A DNA stretch of 64,000 nucleotides from an uncultured Eubacterium sp. (GCA_946555345.1 CAMNSS010000015.1:1-64000), one strand, 5' to 3'. Positions 41,222-51,769 are shown, counted from the first letter of the stretch. The notes: generated from the letters alone by a model not told the origin. A program made the numbers and translations.

Positions 41222-41956
41222 TTAAGCTTCTATTTCTTCCAGGTCCACGCTGCAGTTATGGTGAACCTTCTGCACATCGTCATTGTCTTCCAGGATGTCG
41301 ATCATCTTTTTCAGCGCTTTCAGATCCTTCTCATCCTTTGGCGCAGCTTCCATCGACGGCACAAATTCCACATCTGAATCGACGATTTCATAGCCTGCGT
41401 CCGTTAATGCGCCGTGAACATCCGTATAGCTTTCAGGCGTTGTCTGGATTTCGAAGCTGTCTTCATGCGTGATCATATCATCCGCACCTGCTTCCAGCGC
41501 TGCTTCCATCAATGCATCTTCATCGATCGCATCGGTTTTCTCGATGAGGATAACGCCTTTCCTGGCAAACATATACGATACACAACCCGGCGTGCCCAAG
41601 TTGCCGCCGTGTTTATCAAAGGTCGAGCGCACCGCCGACGTCGTCCTGTTCCTGTTATCGGTAAGCGTCTCGACGATCACCGCTACGCCGCCAATACCGT
41701 ATCCTTCAAAGCTGAGTTCTTCGTAGGTTTCGCCTGCCAGCTCGCCAGTCCCCTTCTTGATCGCTCTTTTGATATTGTCGTTCGGCATCCCAATGCCCTT
41801 TGCCTTTTCTATGGCTACCCTGAGCGTAGCATTGTAATCAGGGTCTCCGCCTGCTTTCGCTGCTACGATAATGGCTCTTCCGTATTTTGTAAACATCGCT
41901 GCACGTTTGGAATCCTGTGCTGCTTTTCTGCCTGCTATTGTTCCGTGTCTTCCCAT
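41222..41956 (-). CDS. YebC/PmpR family protein
   Basis: MGRHGTIAGRKAAQDSKRAAMFTKYGRAIIVAAKAGGDPDYNATLR. Confidence 0.95.
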   Translation of the reverse strand: MGRHGTIAGRKAAQDSKRAAMFTKYGRAIIVAAKAGGDPDYNATLRVAIEKAKGIGMPNDNIKRAIKKGTGELAGETYEELSFEGYGIGGVAVIVETLTDNRNRTTSAVRSTFDKHGGNLGTPGCVSYMFARKGVILIEKTDAIDEDALMEAALEAGADDMITHEDSFEIQTTPESYTDVHGALTDAGYEIVDSDVEFVPSMEAAPKDEKDLKALKKMIDILEDNDDVQKVHHNCSVDLEEIEA

Positions 41957-42120
41957 GGAGACACCTCCTAACTTTTATAATTTTTTACTCACAAAATTAT
42001 ACACCTATATGGATTTTAATTCAAGGTCATATATCTGTGCAGCGGCGGCAAGTTCACTTCATTGTCAAGACAAATGCGGTGGAAAGGCTGATGCCCGGAA
42101 ACCAGCAAGCGGCAACAAAA

Positions 42121-42163
42121 AACTCTGTATAAATGAAGTTAAATCTCTCATTTATACAGAGTT
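42121..42163. terminator. Bidirectional terminator downstream of the amidohydrolase gene
   Basis: AACTCTGTATAAATGA..TCATTTATACAGAGTT, 16-bp stem, T-runs on both sides. Confidence 0.8.
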
Positions 42164-42320
42164 TGTAGATTTTTTCCAATCAAGCGGGGTGCATCTCCAG
42201 TTTTGCGAACATCTTCACGAAGGCTTTTGTTCATATAACGCTTCCGTTCCGCCAAAATGCAGCCGCAAACCATCCCGGTTTCGAGCTTTGCGAATGCTTT
42301 TGCCTGTAAAACGCATTCAC

Positions 42321-43946
42321 TTACCCTTTATAAACCGTCTCCCCATCCACGATCGTCTCGCACACCTTCACCTTATGAATCTCCGATACCGGCACATCGA
42401 ACAGATTCTTTTCAAGAATCACCAGGTCAGCATATTTCCCTGCCTCGATCGAACCGAGTTTATCCTCCATCCCCATCTGGTACGCATTGTTGATCGTATA
42501 GCTTGCAATACCGTCGTCCACCGAAAGTTTTTCTTCGTACGGCTTTAGCACTGGGAGCTCCGGATGATCGAAAAGCTGCCTGCTGCATCCCATTTCAATG
42601 CCTTTGAGCGGCTCGCGCCCAAATTCATCGACGGGGAAATCCGAGCCCTGTCCCATGCGGCATCCACCCTTTATCATCGTTTTGATACGGAACGTGTGGT
42701 TCTGGCGATCGCCGATCACCTTCTCCATATCAGGGTTGCCGTAGTGCCATACACACGTCGTATTGGCGATCACATCGTATTTGCCAAACAATGCCAGTTC
42801 TTCATCCTTGACATAATCACAGTGGGAATTTGTGATGCGGCAGTCGTCGTACCCCGCCTCGCGGATCGCCTTTGCCATGGCAAGCGTCCCGCTGATGGCT
42901 TCATCGCCGATGCCGTGGACGTTGATATTCAAGCCTTCTTTTGCCGCTTCAAGCCCCAGCTCTGCCATTTCCTCCCTTGTAAAGAGCGGATATACCATCG
43001 AGCCGTCTTCATCATACGGCTCGCTCAGAGCCGCAGACCTCGTCTCAAGCGTCCCGTCGTTGATGATTTTGAGGAAGTTAATCCTGAATTTATCCGTGTC
43101 GTACTGCTCTTTATAACGCTTTAAACGCGGCATGACGATCGGCACATCGCCCTTGTCTGCCACCATCCTGCCGCAGCCGTTAAACCGCTGCTTGTAAAGG
43201 CCTTTTTCGATCATTTCCGGCACTGTTTCAAAGTATACGCCAAGCCCAAATTCAGGAGTACCCATATCGCAGGTCGCGGTAACGCCCATGGCCGCATATT
43301 CGTCCGATGCCGCCGCCAGTACATCCTCGATAGTATCGGCATCGAAGAAGTTGACCTTTTCCATGATCATGTTCTCCGGTCCCATTTCCAGCAAATGCCC
43401 CGTCGGATTGCCGTCCGCATCCCTGTGAAAATAGTGGAATCCCGGGATCGGATCAGGCGTGTCCTTCGTAATCCCCGCCAGCTCCAAGGCTTTCGTATTG
43501 ACCCAGGCTTCGTGCGCGCTGCTGCCGAGGATCATCATCGGCTTATCGGCGCATATTTCATCGAGCATTTCTTTCTTCGGTCCTGTTTCATCGAAGATCC
43601 ATTCCGCATAGCCAATGCCGAAATACGTATCGTTTTCGGGATGCTGCTCCACAAACTTTTTGATTTCAGCGAGGCACTCCTCGGGGCTGTACTCGATCTG
43701 GAGATACACGCCGCACAAGTAATGCGCCGCCAGTACAGGGTGGCAATGCCCGTCGATAAAGCCCGGCAACATCATCTTGCCCGCCAGGTCGCATACTTCC
43801 GTATCCGCATCGCAGAGCTTTTTCGCACCGTCGTTATCCCCGGCATAGATGATTTTATTGTCCTCGATTACCACAGCCTCCGCCCAGTCGCGGTTTTCGT
43901 TGACCGTATAAATTTTTCCATTTGTGTACGCTTTTCGTCTGCTCAT
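42321..43946 (-). CDS. Amidohydrolase family protein (YtcJ-like)
   Basis: KMMLPGFIDGHCHPVLAAHYLCG; INVHGIGDEAISGTLAMAKAIREAG; GSDFPVDEFGREPLKGIEMG. Confidence 0.88.
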   Translation of the reverse strand: MSRRKAYTNGKIYTVNENRDWAEAVVIEDNKIIYAGDNDGAKKLCDADTEVCDLAGKMMLPGFIDGHCHPVLAAHYLCGVYLQIEYSPEECLAEIKKFVEQHPENDTYFGIGYAEWIFDETGPKKEMLDEICADKPMMILGSSAHEAWVNTKALELAGITKDTPDPIPGFHYFHRDADGNPTGHLLEMGPENMIMEKVNFFDADTIEDVLAAASDEYAAMGVTATCDMGTPEFGLGVYFETVPEMIEKGLYKQRFNGCGRMVADKGDVPIVMPRLKRYKEQYDTDKFRINFLKIINDGTLETRSAALSEPYDEDGSMVYPLFTREEMAELGLEAAKEGLNINVHGIGDEAISGTLAMAKAIREAGYDDCRITNSHCDYVKDEELALFGKYDVIANTTCVWHYGNPDMEKVIGDRQNHTFRIKTMIKGGCRMGQGSDFPVDEFGREPLKGIEMGCSRQLFDHPELPVLKPYEEKLSVDDGIASYTINNAYQMGMEDKLGSIEAGKYADLVILEKNLFDVPVSEIHKVKVCETIVDGETVYKG

Positions 43947-43986
43947 AATGAACCTCCTTTTGTCCTTTCACTTCTGCTATCTTCAC

Positions 43987-46900
43987 CTATTTTTTCTTCG
44001 CCGCTTCCTCCATGTTCTTATGCGCGGTGGCCATCATCAGCTTGATACGGTTTAGCTGGTTGACGTTCGATGCTCCCGGATCGTAATCGATGGCGGCAAT
44101 ATTTGCCTTAGGGTTTCTCTTTCGGAGCGGTTTCATCATGCCCTTTCCCGTCACGTGGTTCGGCAGGCAGGCAAACGGCTGCATGCAAACGATGTTTTCC
44201 ACGCCATCGTCCAAAAGGTCAACCATCTCTCCGGTCAGAAGCCAGCCTTCCCCGCACTGGTTGCCCAGCGAGGTGACTTCCATCGCCTTTTTAGCGATAT
44301 CCGCGATATGCATCGGCGGGTGAAAGCGCTTGCTCTCCGAAAGCGCCTTGCGCAACGGCTTTCGGAAATGCTCCACGACCTTGATCGCCGCCTTGTTGCC
44401 AGCCATCGCCTTATATGTACCCGATAAATTGATGTAATTGTATTCCTTGCTGTACATTCCATACATGAAGAAATCGATCAAATCCAAAACGACAGCCTCG
44501 CCGCCCTCCTGCTCGATAGTACTTACGATATCGTTATTGGCATTCGGATGGTATTTCACCAGGATCTCCCCGACGACGCCGACCTTTGGCTTCTTAATGT
44601 CCAAAAGCGGCAAGGCATCGAAGTCTTTGACGATTCCTTCAATGGTGGACTTGAATTTTCGCATACTGCCCGTATATACATTTCTCCGCGCCACCCTCGC
44701 CCACTTTTCATAAAGAGTATTGGCAGCGCCGGGCTGCTGTTCATACGGCCTTGTCGCATAGAGGACACGCATGAACAAATCGCCGTAGACCATCCCCATG
44801 AGCGCCCTTTTCAAAAGCTTATAGGAGGTAAGCTGAAAACCCGGGTTGGATTCCAGCCCCGACATATTGACGGAAACTACAGGGATCTGTTCCAGCCCCA
44901 TGTCCTTCAACGCTTTTCGCAGCAAGGCGACATAGTTGCTCGCCCTGCACTGCCCCCCCGTCTGGCTCATGAAAATCGCTACTTTATCCAGATCCACCTC
45001 GCCCGATTTCAGGTAGGAAATAATCTGCCCTAGCGACACGATCGTCGGATAGCACGCATCGTTATTGATGTATTTCAGCCCTTCTTCCACCGCATTTTTA
45101 TCAACCGTCGGAAGCCGCTTGGCGTGGTATCCAGCCCGTTCCAGCGCAGTTTCCATGAATTGGAAATGGATCGGCGCCATTTCAGGAATCAGCAGGGTAT
45201 AATCCTTTTTCATCTCTTCCGTAAAGTACACCCGCTCATACGGCGAATGATCGTCGATGTGCTTCACTTGACTCTTTTCGCGTTCATCCATGGCCGCTTT
45301 CAGGGAACGAATCCTGATCCTTGCTGCGCCCATGTTCGCACCCTCATCAATTTTGAGGACGGTATAGAGCTTATTATTTTTCTTGGTAATTTCCTCAACC
45401 TGGTCCGTCGTCACGGCGTCGAGCCCACAACCGAAGGAATTGAGCTGGACGATTTCTACATCGTCCGTCGTCCCAGCAAAGGTAGCCGCCTTGTACAGCC
45501 TGGAGTGATACATCCATTGATCCAGCACGCGCAATGACCTTGCCGGCTTCCCCAAGTGCGCCACGGAGTCCTCCGTAAGCACGACCATATCAAAGGAACT
45601 GATAATCTTATCAATGCCATGGTTGATTTCCGGGTCAAGGTGGTATGGCCTTCCCGCCAGGATCACGGCTTTTTTCTTATGCTCCCTCGCATACCGCAAT
45701 GCCGCCTCGCCCTGCTTCTTGATATCGCCTTTGAACCGCCTGTCCTCGGCTCTCGCCATTTTAATCGCTTCTTCCAGCTCCAAGCGCCCCACGCCCGTCC
45801 GCCGGAATACTTTATAAAGCTCCCTTAGAAGGAACGTATCGTTGTCATATGGCAGGAACGGATGGGAAAAGGTCACGTTGTATTCCGCAAATACGTCGTC
45901 CATGTTTCCTGCGATCACCTCAGGATATGTCGCCACGATCGGGCAATTATAGTGATTTGGCGCCCGTTCATCCTCTTCCCGTTCATAGTTGATGCTAGGG
46001 TAAAAAATCCAGCTCGCACCGTGTTCTGCCAACCACTTGATATGCCCGTGCACCAATTTTGCCGGATAACAAGCGGTATCGGAAGATATCGTCTCCATGC
46101 CCTTTTCATAAATTTCCTTGTTGGAAGGCGGCGACAGCATGACGCTGAACCCGAGCCTTGTGAAAAGCACGAACCAGAACGGATAATTCTCGTACATATT
46201 GAGAACCCTTGGAATGCCGACAATCCCCCGCTTGGACTGTTCGACCGTAAGCGGCTTGTAGTATTTAAACAGCCGCTCGAATTTGTATTCATAGAGGTTC
46301 GGCAGCTTCTGCCGTGCATCGGAAGCCTTGCCCTCTCCCTTCTCGCACCGGTTGCCCGTAAAAAATTTAATGCCGTTATTAAACTGGTTGATCGTCATCA
46401 GGCAGTTGTTCTCACAGCCCTTGCACCGCACATGGCTGGTCTTCACATGGAAGGAGAGGATCTCATCCGGGCCGATGATGGAAGAAACCGTATCCTCCAC
46501 ATAATGTTCCCTGGCGATGAGCGCCGCACCGTAAGCGCCCATCAGTCCTGCGATATCCGGCCTGACGATTTCCTTGCCCATGATGTTTTCAATCGCCCGC
46601 AACACAGCGTCGTTTAAGAACGTCCCGCCCTGCACCACGATCTTCTCCCCCGCTTCCTCCGGGTTTCGCAGCTTGATCACCTTGTATAAGGCGTTTTTAA
46701 TCACGGAATAAGAAAGCCCTGCGGAAATATCGCCGATGGTTGCGCCTTCTTTTTGCGCCTGTTTCACTTTGGAGTTCATAAAGACGGTACACCGCGTCCC
46801 CAGATCGACAGGCGACTTCGCAAACAGCGCTTCCCGGGCAAAGGATTCCACGTCCATGTTGACCGACTTCGCATAGGTCTCGATAAAAGAACCGCACCCC

Positions 46901-48237
46901 GAAGAGCAGGCCTCGTTGAGCATGATATTGTAGATCGCACCGTCCCGAATGCGCATGCATTTCATGTCCTGCCCGCCGATGTCCAGAATAAAGTCAACCC
47001 CCGGCAGAAATTCCTCGGCGGCCTTGTAATGCGCCATGGTTTCGATCTCTCCCAGGTCGGCTTTGAAAGCGGCTTTGATCAGCCCTTCCCCGTATCCCGT
47101 CGCAGTGACATTTGCGATGTACGCCTTGGATGGCAGCAGGGAATACAACTCCTTGAGCATATTCATGGTCGCTTCCAGGGGTTTTCCTTCATTTCCCGTG
47201 TAATAAGAGTACAGCAGATTCTTCTCCTCGTCAATCAAGGCGGCTTTCGTCGTCGTAGAGCCTGCATCGATTCCGAGGAAAACCTTTCCCCTCGCCTTCT
47301 TGATATCCTTGCGCTTGATCTTATGCACAAGATGCCTGTTGCGGAATGCCGTATAATCATCGGCATCGGCAAACAACGGATCTACGTGCTTCGTATCCGA
47401 CAAAGCGGATGGATCTGCCTGTTCGATCCGCTTGATAATTTCCTGAAAGCTGATCTCATCGTACTTCGCAGCATTTAAGGCTGCGCCGATGGCAACGAAA
47501 TACTTGGAGTCCTCTGGAAAAATGATATCCGCTTCCTTTAGCTCCAGCGTATCGATAAACCGCTTCCGCAGTTCGGACAAAAACGACAGCGGACCGCCCA
47601 GAAAAGCCGCCTTTCCCTTGATCGTGCGCCCGCAAGCAAGACCGCTGATCGTCTGGTTGACAACGGCCTGGAAGATGGACGCCGCCAGATCTTCGGCCGG
47701 AGCGCCCTCGTTAATCAATGGCTGAATATCCGTCTTGGCAAAAACGCCGCACCTGGCGGCGATCGGGTAAATCATGTTATGCTTCTTCGCCGCTTCGTTC
47801 AACCCAGCGGCATCGGTATTCAAAAGAACGGCCATCTGGTCAATAAAAGCGCCGGTCCCGCCTGCGCACGTACCGTTCATTCTCTGTTCGATGGTCTGGC
47901 CATAAAAGGTTATCTTGGCATCCTCCCCGCCCAGCTCGATCGCAACGTCCGTTTCCGGGATCATCGCTTCCACAGCTGCACTGCAAGTAACGACCTCTTG
48001 TTCAAAAGGAATTTTCAGCACATTGGAAAGCGAAAGGCCGCCTGAGCCTGTGATAACAGTCCTGAGCCTGATATCGCCGATTTCCTCGTACATATCGCAT
48101 AGCAACGCCACGACGGTTTCAAACACATTCGACATATGCCGCTCGTACCTGCTGTATGTAATCTGATCGTTGTCATCCAGCAAAACGAGCTTGACCGTCG
48201 TAGAGCCTACATCGATTCCTAATTTCATATGATCCAT
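43987..48237 (-). CDS. BcrA/BadF/HgdC-type acyl-CoA dehydratase activase fused to HgdB/DUF2229-like region (~1417 aa)
   Basis: Two ASKHA ATPase domains (MKLGIDVGSTTVKLVLLD; VFLGIDAGSTTTKAALID), ACSSGCGSFIE, long C-terminal 2-hydroxyglutaryl-CoA dehydratase-like region. Confidence 0.9.
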   Translation of the reverse strand: MDHMKLGIDVGSTTVKLVLLDDNDQITYSRYERHMSNVFETVVALLCDMYEEIGDIRLRTVITGSGGLSLSNVLKIPFEQEVVTCSAAVEAMIPETDVAIELGGEDAKITFYGQTIEQRMNGTCAGGTGAFIDQMAVLLNTDAAGLNEAAKKHNMIYPIAARCGVFAKTDIQPLINEGAPAEDLAASIFQAVVNQTISGLACGRTIKGKAAFLGGPLSFLSELRKRFIDTLELKEADIIFPEDSKYFVAIGAALNAAKYDEISFQEIIKRIEQADPSALSDTKHVDPLFADADDYTAFRNRHLVHKIKRKDIKKARGKVFLGIDAGSTTTKAALIDEEKNLLYSYYTGNEGKPLEATMNMLKELYSLLPSKAYIANVTATGYGEGLIKAAFKADLGEIETMAHYKAAEEFLPGVDFILDIGGQDMKCMRIRDGAIYNIMLNEACSSGCGSFIETYAKSVNMDVESFAREALFAKSPVDLGTRCTVFMNSKVKQAQKEGATIGDISAGLSYSVIKNALYKVIKLRNPEEAGEKIVVQGGTFLNDAVLRAIENIMGKEIVRPDIAGLMGAYGAALIAREHYVEDTVSSIIGPDEILSFHVKTSHVRCKGCENNCLMTINQFNNGIKFFTGNRCEKGEGKASDARQKLPNLYEYKFERLFKYYKPLTVEQSKRGIVGIPRVLNMYENYPFWFVLFTRLGFSVMLSPPSNKEIYEKGMETISSDTACYPAKLVHGHIKWLAEHGASWIFYPSINYEREEDERAPNHYNCPIVATYPEVIAGNMDDVFAEYNVTFSHPFLPYDNDTFLLRELYKVFRRTGVGRLELEEAIKMARAEDRRFKGDIKKQGEAALRYAREHKKKAVILAGRPYHLDPEINHGIDKIISSFDMVVLTEDSVAHLGKPARSLRVLDQWMYHSRLYKAATFAGTTDDVEIVQLNSFGCGLDAVTTDQVEEITKKNNKLYTVLKIDEGANMGAARIRIRSLKAAMDEREKSQVKHIDDHSPYERVYFTEEMKKDYTLLIPEMAPIHFQFMETALERAGYHAKRLPTVDKNAVEEGLKYINNDACYPTIVSLGQIISYLKSGEVDLDKVAIFMSQTGGQCRASNYVALLRKALKDMGLEQIPVVSVNMSGLESNPGFQLTSYKLLKRALMGMVYGDLFMRVLYATRPYEQQPGAANTLYEKWARVARRNVYTGSMRKFKSTIEGIVKDFDALPLLDIKKPKVGVVGEILVKYHPNANNDIVSTIEQEGGEAVVLDLIDFFMYGMYSKEYNYINLSGTYKAMAGNKAAIKVVEHFRKPLRKALSESKRFHPPMHIADIAKKAMEVTSLGNQCGEGWLLTGEMVDLLDDGVENIVCMQPFACLPNHVTGKGMMKPLRKRNPKANIAAIDYDPGASNVNQLNRIKLMMATAHKNMEEAAKKK

Positions 48238-48361
48238 ATCCTTCCTGGTTTGTTTATGAATGCTCACACATGGCCGAAAAGCGCAGCAAAGGAAAAATGC
48301 CTTGACGCACTTCAGCACATAAATATGTAAGAATTTTTTTATTTCTATTATTCGGTGTATA

Positions 48362-48931
48362 TTGTATAATAACTTTATGAAAACTGCAATCAAAAAACGC
48401 ACATTTAAAGCCATTTACCGCTTATTGGATAAAGTTTCTCCAATAAGCGGGGACTGCGGCAGATTATGCAATGCCGCCTGCTGTACCTGCCAAGAACCAG
48501 ACATGGGGATCTACCTGCTGCCCGGCGAAGAAAAGATGTTTTCCAGAAAAGAAAGCTGGCTGTCGTGGAACTGGAGCAGGGCTGAGGATTATGAATTTCC
48601 GGAAAGCTGGCGCGGCAAAGTCTATTTCCTGCAATGTACCGCCGCCCCGTTTTGCGATAGAAAAAACCGCCCATTGCAGTGCCGGACGTTCCCCTTAGCG
48701 CCGCACCTTTCCGAAAGCGGCAGGCTTTTCATGATCTATCACAGCAGCCCCCTCCCATACCGGTGTCCGCTGATCGATGAAGCAATCGCGCTGAACGAAT
48801 CCTTCCTCAAGGCGACCTATACCGCATGGCTGCACCTCCTGCGAGAACCGCTCATCTACGACCTCGTTGAAATGGATTCCCGATACAGGGAAGAAGACGG
48901 CGAGCCAATCCGCATCCTCTACCCAAAATAG
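48362..48931 (+). CDS. YkgJ-like cysteine-cluster protein
   Basis: Cys-rich: CGRLCNAACCTC .. CTAAPFCDRKNRPLQCRTFPL. Confidence 0.6.
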   Translation: MYNNFMKTAIKKRTFKAIYRLLDKVSPISGDCGRLCNAACCTCQEPDMGIYLLPGEEKMFSRKESWLSWNWSRAEDYEFPESWRGKVYFLQCTAAPFCDRKNRPLQCRTFPLAPHLSESGRLFMIYHSSPLPYRCPLIDEAIALNESFLKATYTAWLHLLREPLIYDLVEMDSRYREEDGEPIRILYPK

Positions 48932-48997
48932 CCAAGCGTTCGCCAGGCATTCTCCAGGCGGCCGGCAAACAAGCAACGAAGCAGACAGCTATCCAGG

Positions 48998-50392
48998 CTA
49001 TGCCGCCTCGTCCAGCCGCCTGATTTCTTTTCTGTAGACGTATCTTAATGCAGCCGCAAAGTATACCGTCCCGATGATTTCCGCCAGCGGGAAGGAATAC
49101 CATACGAGATCCAAGCCGGATATGCGGGCCAGTATCCATGCCAGCGGAAGAATCCCCACAAGCTGCCGCAGGAGAGAACCCCACAGGCTCATGAAACCAT
49201 GCCCGATCGCCTGAAAGATGGAAGATGACATGATGCCAAACGCTGCCGGCAAAAAGCAAATGCTAATTGTCCTAAGCGCAGGAACCCCGATATCATAAAT
49301 GCTCTGGCTGTTTTGCGAATTGAAAATCGCCAGCAACTGGTGCGGGAATAATTGGAAAATACACAAGCCCGCCGCCATGATGACAAATGCGATAATAAAG
49401 CCTTTCTTGAAAGTTTCCATCAGCCGCTTTCTATTCTTTGCCCCGTAATTGTATCCCATGATCGGAAGCACGCCCTGGTTGATCCCGAATACCGGCATGA
49501 AGATAAAGGACTGGAGACGCCCGTACACGCCCAGTACCGCAACCGCCGTTTCATTGATGCTGCCCAGAATAAAATTCATGCCAAACTGCATCACGGAAGC
49601 GATGGACTGCATCAGGATCGCTGGCGCGCCGACGGCATAAATATCCTTGATAACGCTTTTATCGGCTTTCCAGCCCCACAGCTTCACTTGTACGGAATGC
49701 GTTCCTTTAAACAATAGGATCTGGCCCACTGCCATGGAGAGCATCTGTCCGATTACGGTAGCGATCGCCGCCCCCGTCACGCCCATTTCCGGGAATGGGC
49801 CGATGCCAAAGATGAGCATGGGGTCCAATACGATATTGACCACTGCCCCTAGGAGGCTGCATACCATCGGCAGCATCATATTGCCCGTAGCTTGCAGGAT
49901 TTTTTCCGCCGACATCTGAACCATGAGGAATAAAGATGCGATGGTAATAATCCGCATATACACGATCCCATTCTCCACGATATACGGGGTATCCGACATG
50001 AGTTCCATGACCGGCCTCGAAAGAAAGATCCCGATCAGCAAAAAGAACAGCCAGTTAAAGAAAGACAAGCGGTATCCATGGCTTGCCGCCATGTTTGCTT
50101 CTTCCATCTTGCGCGCGCCGAGCCGCCTTGAAATCAATGAGTTGACGCCGACGCCAGTTCCTACGCCCACCGAAATCATCAGCATCTGGATCGGGAATAT
50201 GTACGTAACGGCCGCCAAGGCTTCTTCCCCGATCTGCGAAACAAAAAAACTGTCCACCACATTATAAAAGGCCTGTATCAGCATCGACAAAATCGCTGGC
50301 CAGGACATATTAAAAATCAACTTGCCAATGGGCATCTCCCCCATCTTGTTCATATGCTGCGGCTGTTTGCTTTTTTCCACATTTTCCATCAT
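48998..50392 (-). CDS. MATE family efflux transporter
   Basis: NMSWPAILSMLIQAFYNVVDSFFVSQIGEEALAAV; 12 TM. Confidence 0.93.
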   Translation of the reverse strand: MMENVEKSKQPQHMNKMGEMPIGKLIFNMSWPAILSMLIQAFYNVVDSFFVSQIGEEALAAVTYIFPIQMLMISVGVGTGVGVNSLISRRLGARKMEEANMAASHGYRLSFFNWLFFLLIGIFLSRPVMELMSDTPYIVENGIVYMRIITIASLFLMVQMSAEKILQATGNMMLPMVCSLLGAVVNIVLDPMLIFGIGPFPEMGVTGAAIATVIGQMLSMAVGQILLFKGTHSVQVKLWGWKADKSVIKDIYAVGAPAILMQSIASVMQFGMNFILGSINETAVAVLGVYGRLQSFIFMPVFGINQGVLPIMGYNYGAKNRKRLMETFKKGFIIAFVIMAAGLCIFQLFPHQLLAIFNSQNSQSIYDIGVPALRTISICFLPAAFGIMSSSIFQAIGHGFMSLWGSLLRQLVGILPLAWILARISGLDLVWYSFPLAEIIGTVYFAAALRYVYRKEIRRLDEAA

Positions 50393-50445
50393 TCTCCCAT
50401 CCTTTTCATTCTCTGCTTATTCATGTCAATTTCATATTTTGCCAA

Positions 50446-50482
50446 TTAAAACTCTGCCTAAACAAATTAGGCAGAGTTTTAA
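50446..50482. terminator. Terminator-like inverted repeat
   Basis: TTAAAACTCTGCCTAA-acaaa-TTAGGCAGAGTTTTAA. Confidence 0.75.
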
Positions 50483-50683
50483 AATCAATATATCGTTACT
50501 ACCATATTAACACCGCCGCCAGAAAAAATCAAGGGGCTGGAAAAAGGTTCTCCCGATTATCGAAACAATCGGGATGATCAACGCAGACAATGCAGGATTA
50601 CGATATATTGGGCAAGGCATATACCGCAATCCCAGCCGAAAAAGCTCCTGCCAGAAAAGAGCTTTCCCAGCCAGCGCCTTCCA

Positions 50684-50884
50684 TCAATCCTTTGATTTAT
50701 AGTACAGCATGCAATGGCAATATCCCTCGAAATCAGGATCTGCGATCTGCGCTTTAAATTCCTCGCAAACGCACTTGTTCGCTTCCGTCATTTCCAGGCG
50801 GCACGGACAGTAGCCATTCTTTTGCCGCAGCCCTTCCTTTATGGTATTCACGAGTTCTGCATCATCGTTCAATCTCACTGCCAT
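50684..50884 (-). CDS. Ferredoxin-thioredoxin reductase catalytic-domain-like protein (stand-alone)
   Basis: 66 aa; YCPCRLEMTEANKCVCEEFKAQIADPDFEGYCHCMLYYK matches the CxC..CxC..CHC layout of FTR beta. Confidence 0.82.
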   Translation of the reverse strand: MAVRLNDDAELVNTIKEGLRQKNGYCPCRLEMTEANKCVCEEFKAQIADPDFEGYCHCMLYYKSKD

Positions 50885-50901
50885 CTCAATATTCCCCTGG
50901 C

Positions 50902-51267
50902 TTATGCCTTCCAGAGACCGTGGAGATTGCAGTATTCATACACCGCTGCCAGCTTTTCGCCTGCAATATTGAACTCTGCTTCCGGCTTGTCTCCTGCCTT
51001 CAGGTACTTAATCTGGCTGCCTTTATCTGTCTCTACAGCGACCCACTGAATCGAATGCTCTTCCTGCATCGGATGTGCAACGGAGCTTACTTTAACGACA
51101 ACCTTATCCCCGTCCTGCTCTACGACTGGAACATGCTTTTCCTGCGCCGCATCTGCCGTATTCGGAACGAGCTCCGTCATCTTCTGCCCGCAGCACATTA
51201 CCGGAACACCCTTATCCTCTACAAATGTAATCTTATTTCCACAGTGCTCACATACATAAAATTTCAT
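50902..51267 (-). CDS. dfx: Desulfoferrodoxin (superoxide reductase)
   Basis: MKFYVCEHCGNKITFVEDKGVPVMCCGQKMTELVPN; HPMQEEHSIQWV; YCNLHGLW. Confidence 0.95.
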   Translation of the reverse strand: MKFYVCEHCGNKITFVEDKGVPVMCCGQKMTELVPNTADAAQEKHVPVVEQDGDKVVVKVSSVAHPMQEEHSIQWVAVETDKGSQIKYLKAGDKPEAEFNIAGEKLAAVYEYCNLHGLWKA

Positions 51268-51304
51268 TTTTTACCCTCCTTAAATTTGATAACATATTAT
51301 TATT

Positions 51305-51323
51305 GTGTACCTTTTTTGTACAC
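51305..51323. promoter_or_regulatory. Palindromic operator candidate at the dfx promoter
   Basis: GTGTAC-N7-GTACAC just downstream of minus-strand TTGACA-N16-TAAGAT. Confidence 0.5.
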
Positions 51324-51511
51324 TTTAATCTTAACATATTTTTCCGGGATGTCAATTATTTTTTTGCAAATTTATTTTTTATCGGTTTTATAGAAAAGAT
51401 GTACGGGTTTTCAGATAAAAATGAAAAACGAAAAAATGGTTTTTGTTCCATAAATTTCCGTCTTGACAAATGCATCGGAAACATCTAGTATAGTATTGAA
51501 TTGAATATTAT

Positions 51512-51626
51512 GATCTTCAGGGCAGGGTGAAATTCCCGACCGGCGGTAAAGTCCGCGAGCGTGAAAGCGCATGATTTGGCGAAACTCCAAAACCGACAGT
51601 ACAGTCTGGATGAAAGAAGAGAAAAT
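51512..51626 (+). promoter_or_regulatory. FMN riboswitch (RFN element)
   Basis: ATCTTCAGGGCAGGGTGAAATTCCCGACCGGCGGTAAAGTCCGCGAGC..CCGACAGTACAGTCTGGATGAAAGAAGA; TTGACA-N17-TAGTAT promoter at 51463-51491. Confidence 0.96.
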
Positions 51627-51653
51627 ACGAATTAATTTTATTTGTGTATCATC

Positions 51654-51689
51654 AGCCCTGAAACGAATTTTTGTTTCAGGGCTTTTTTG
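51654..51689 (+). terminator. Riboswitch terminator 1
   Basis: AGCCCTGAAAC..GTTTCAGGGCTTTTTT. Confidence 0.88.
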
Positions 51690-51769
51690 CGCCTCAATCG
51701 CTAGCCATGCGATGAGGAACGCTTTCGCAGGACGCACAAACATCGTAATATTTCATGTTTGAACAATCT

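Noticed and set aside
42148-42234. 28-codon minus-strand ORF MNKSLREDVRKTGDAPRLIGKNLQTLYK ending in the amidohydrolase terminator
   Set aside because: Only a weak SD and no own promoter seen; most likely chance ORF in a spacer.
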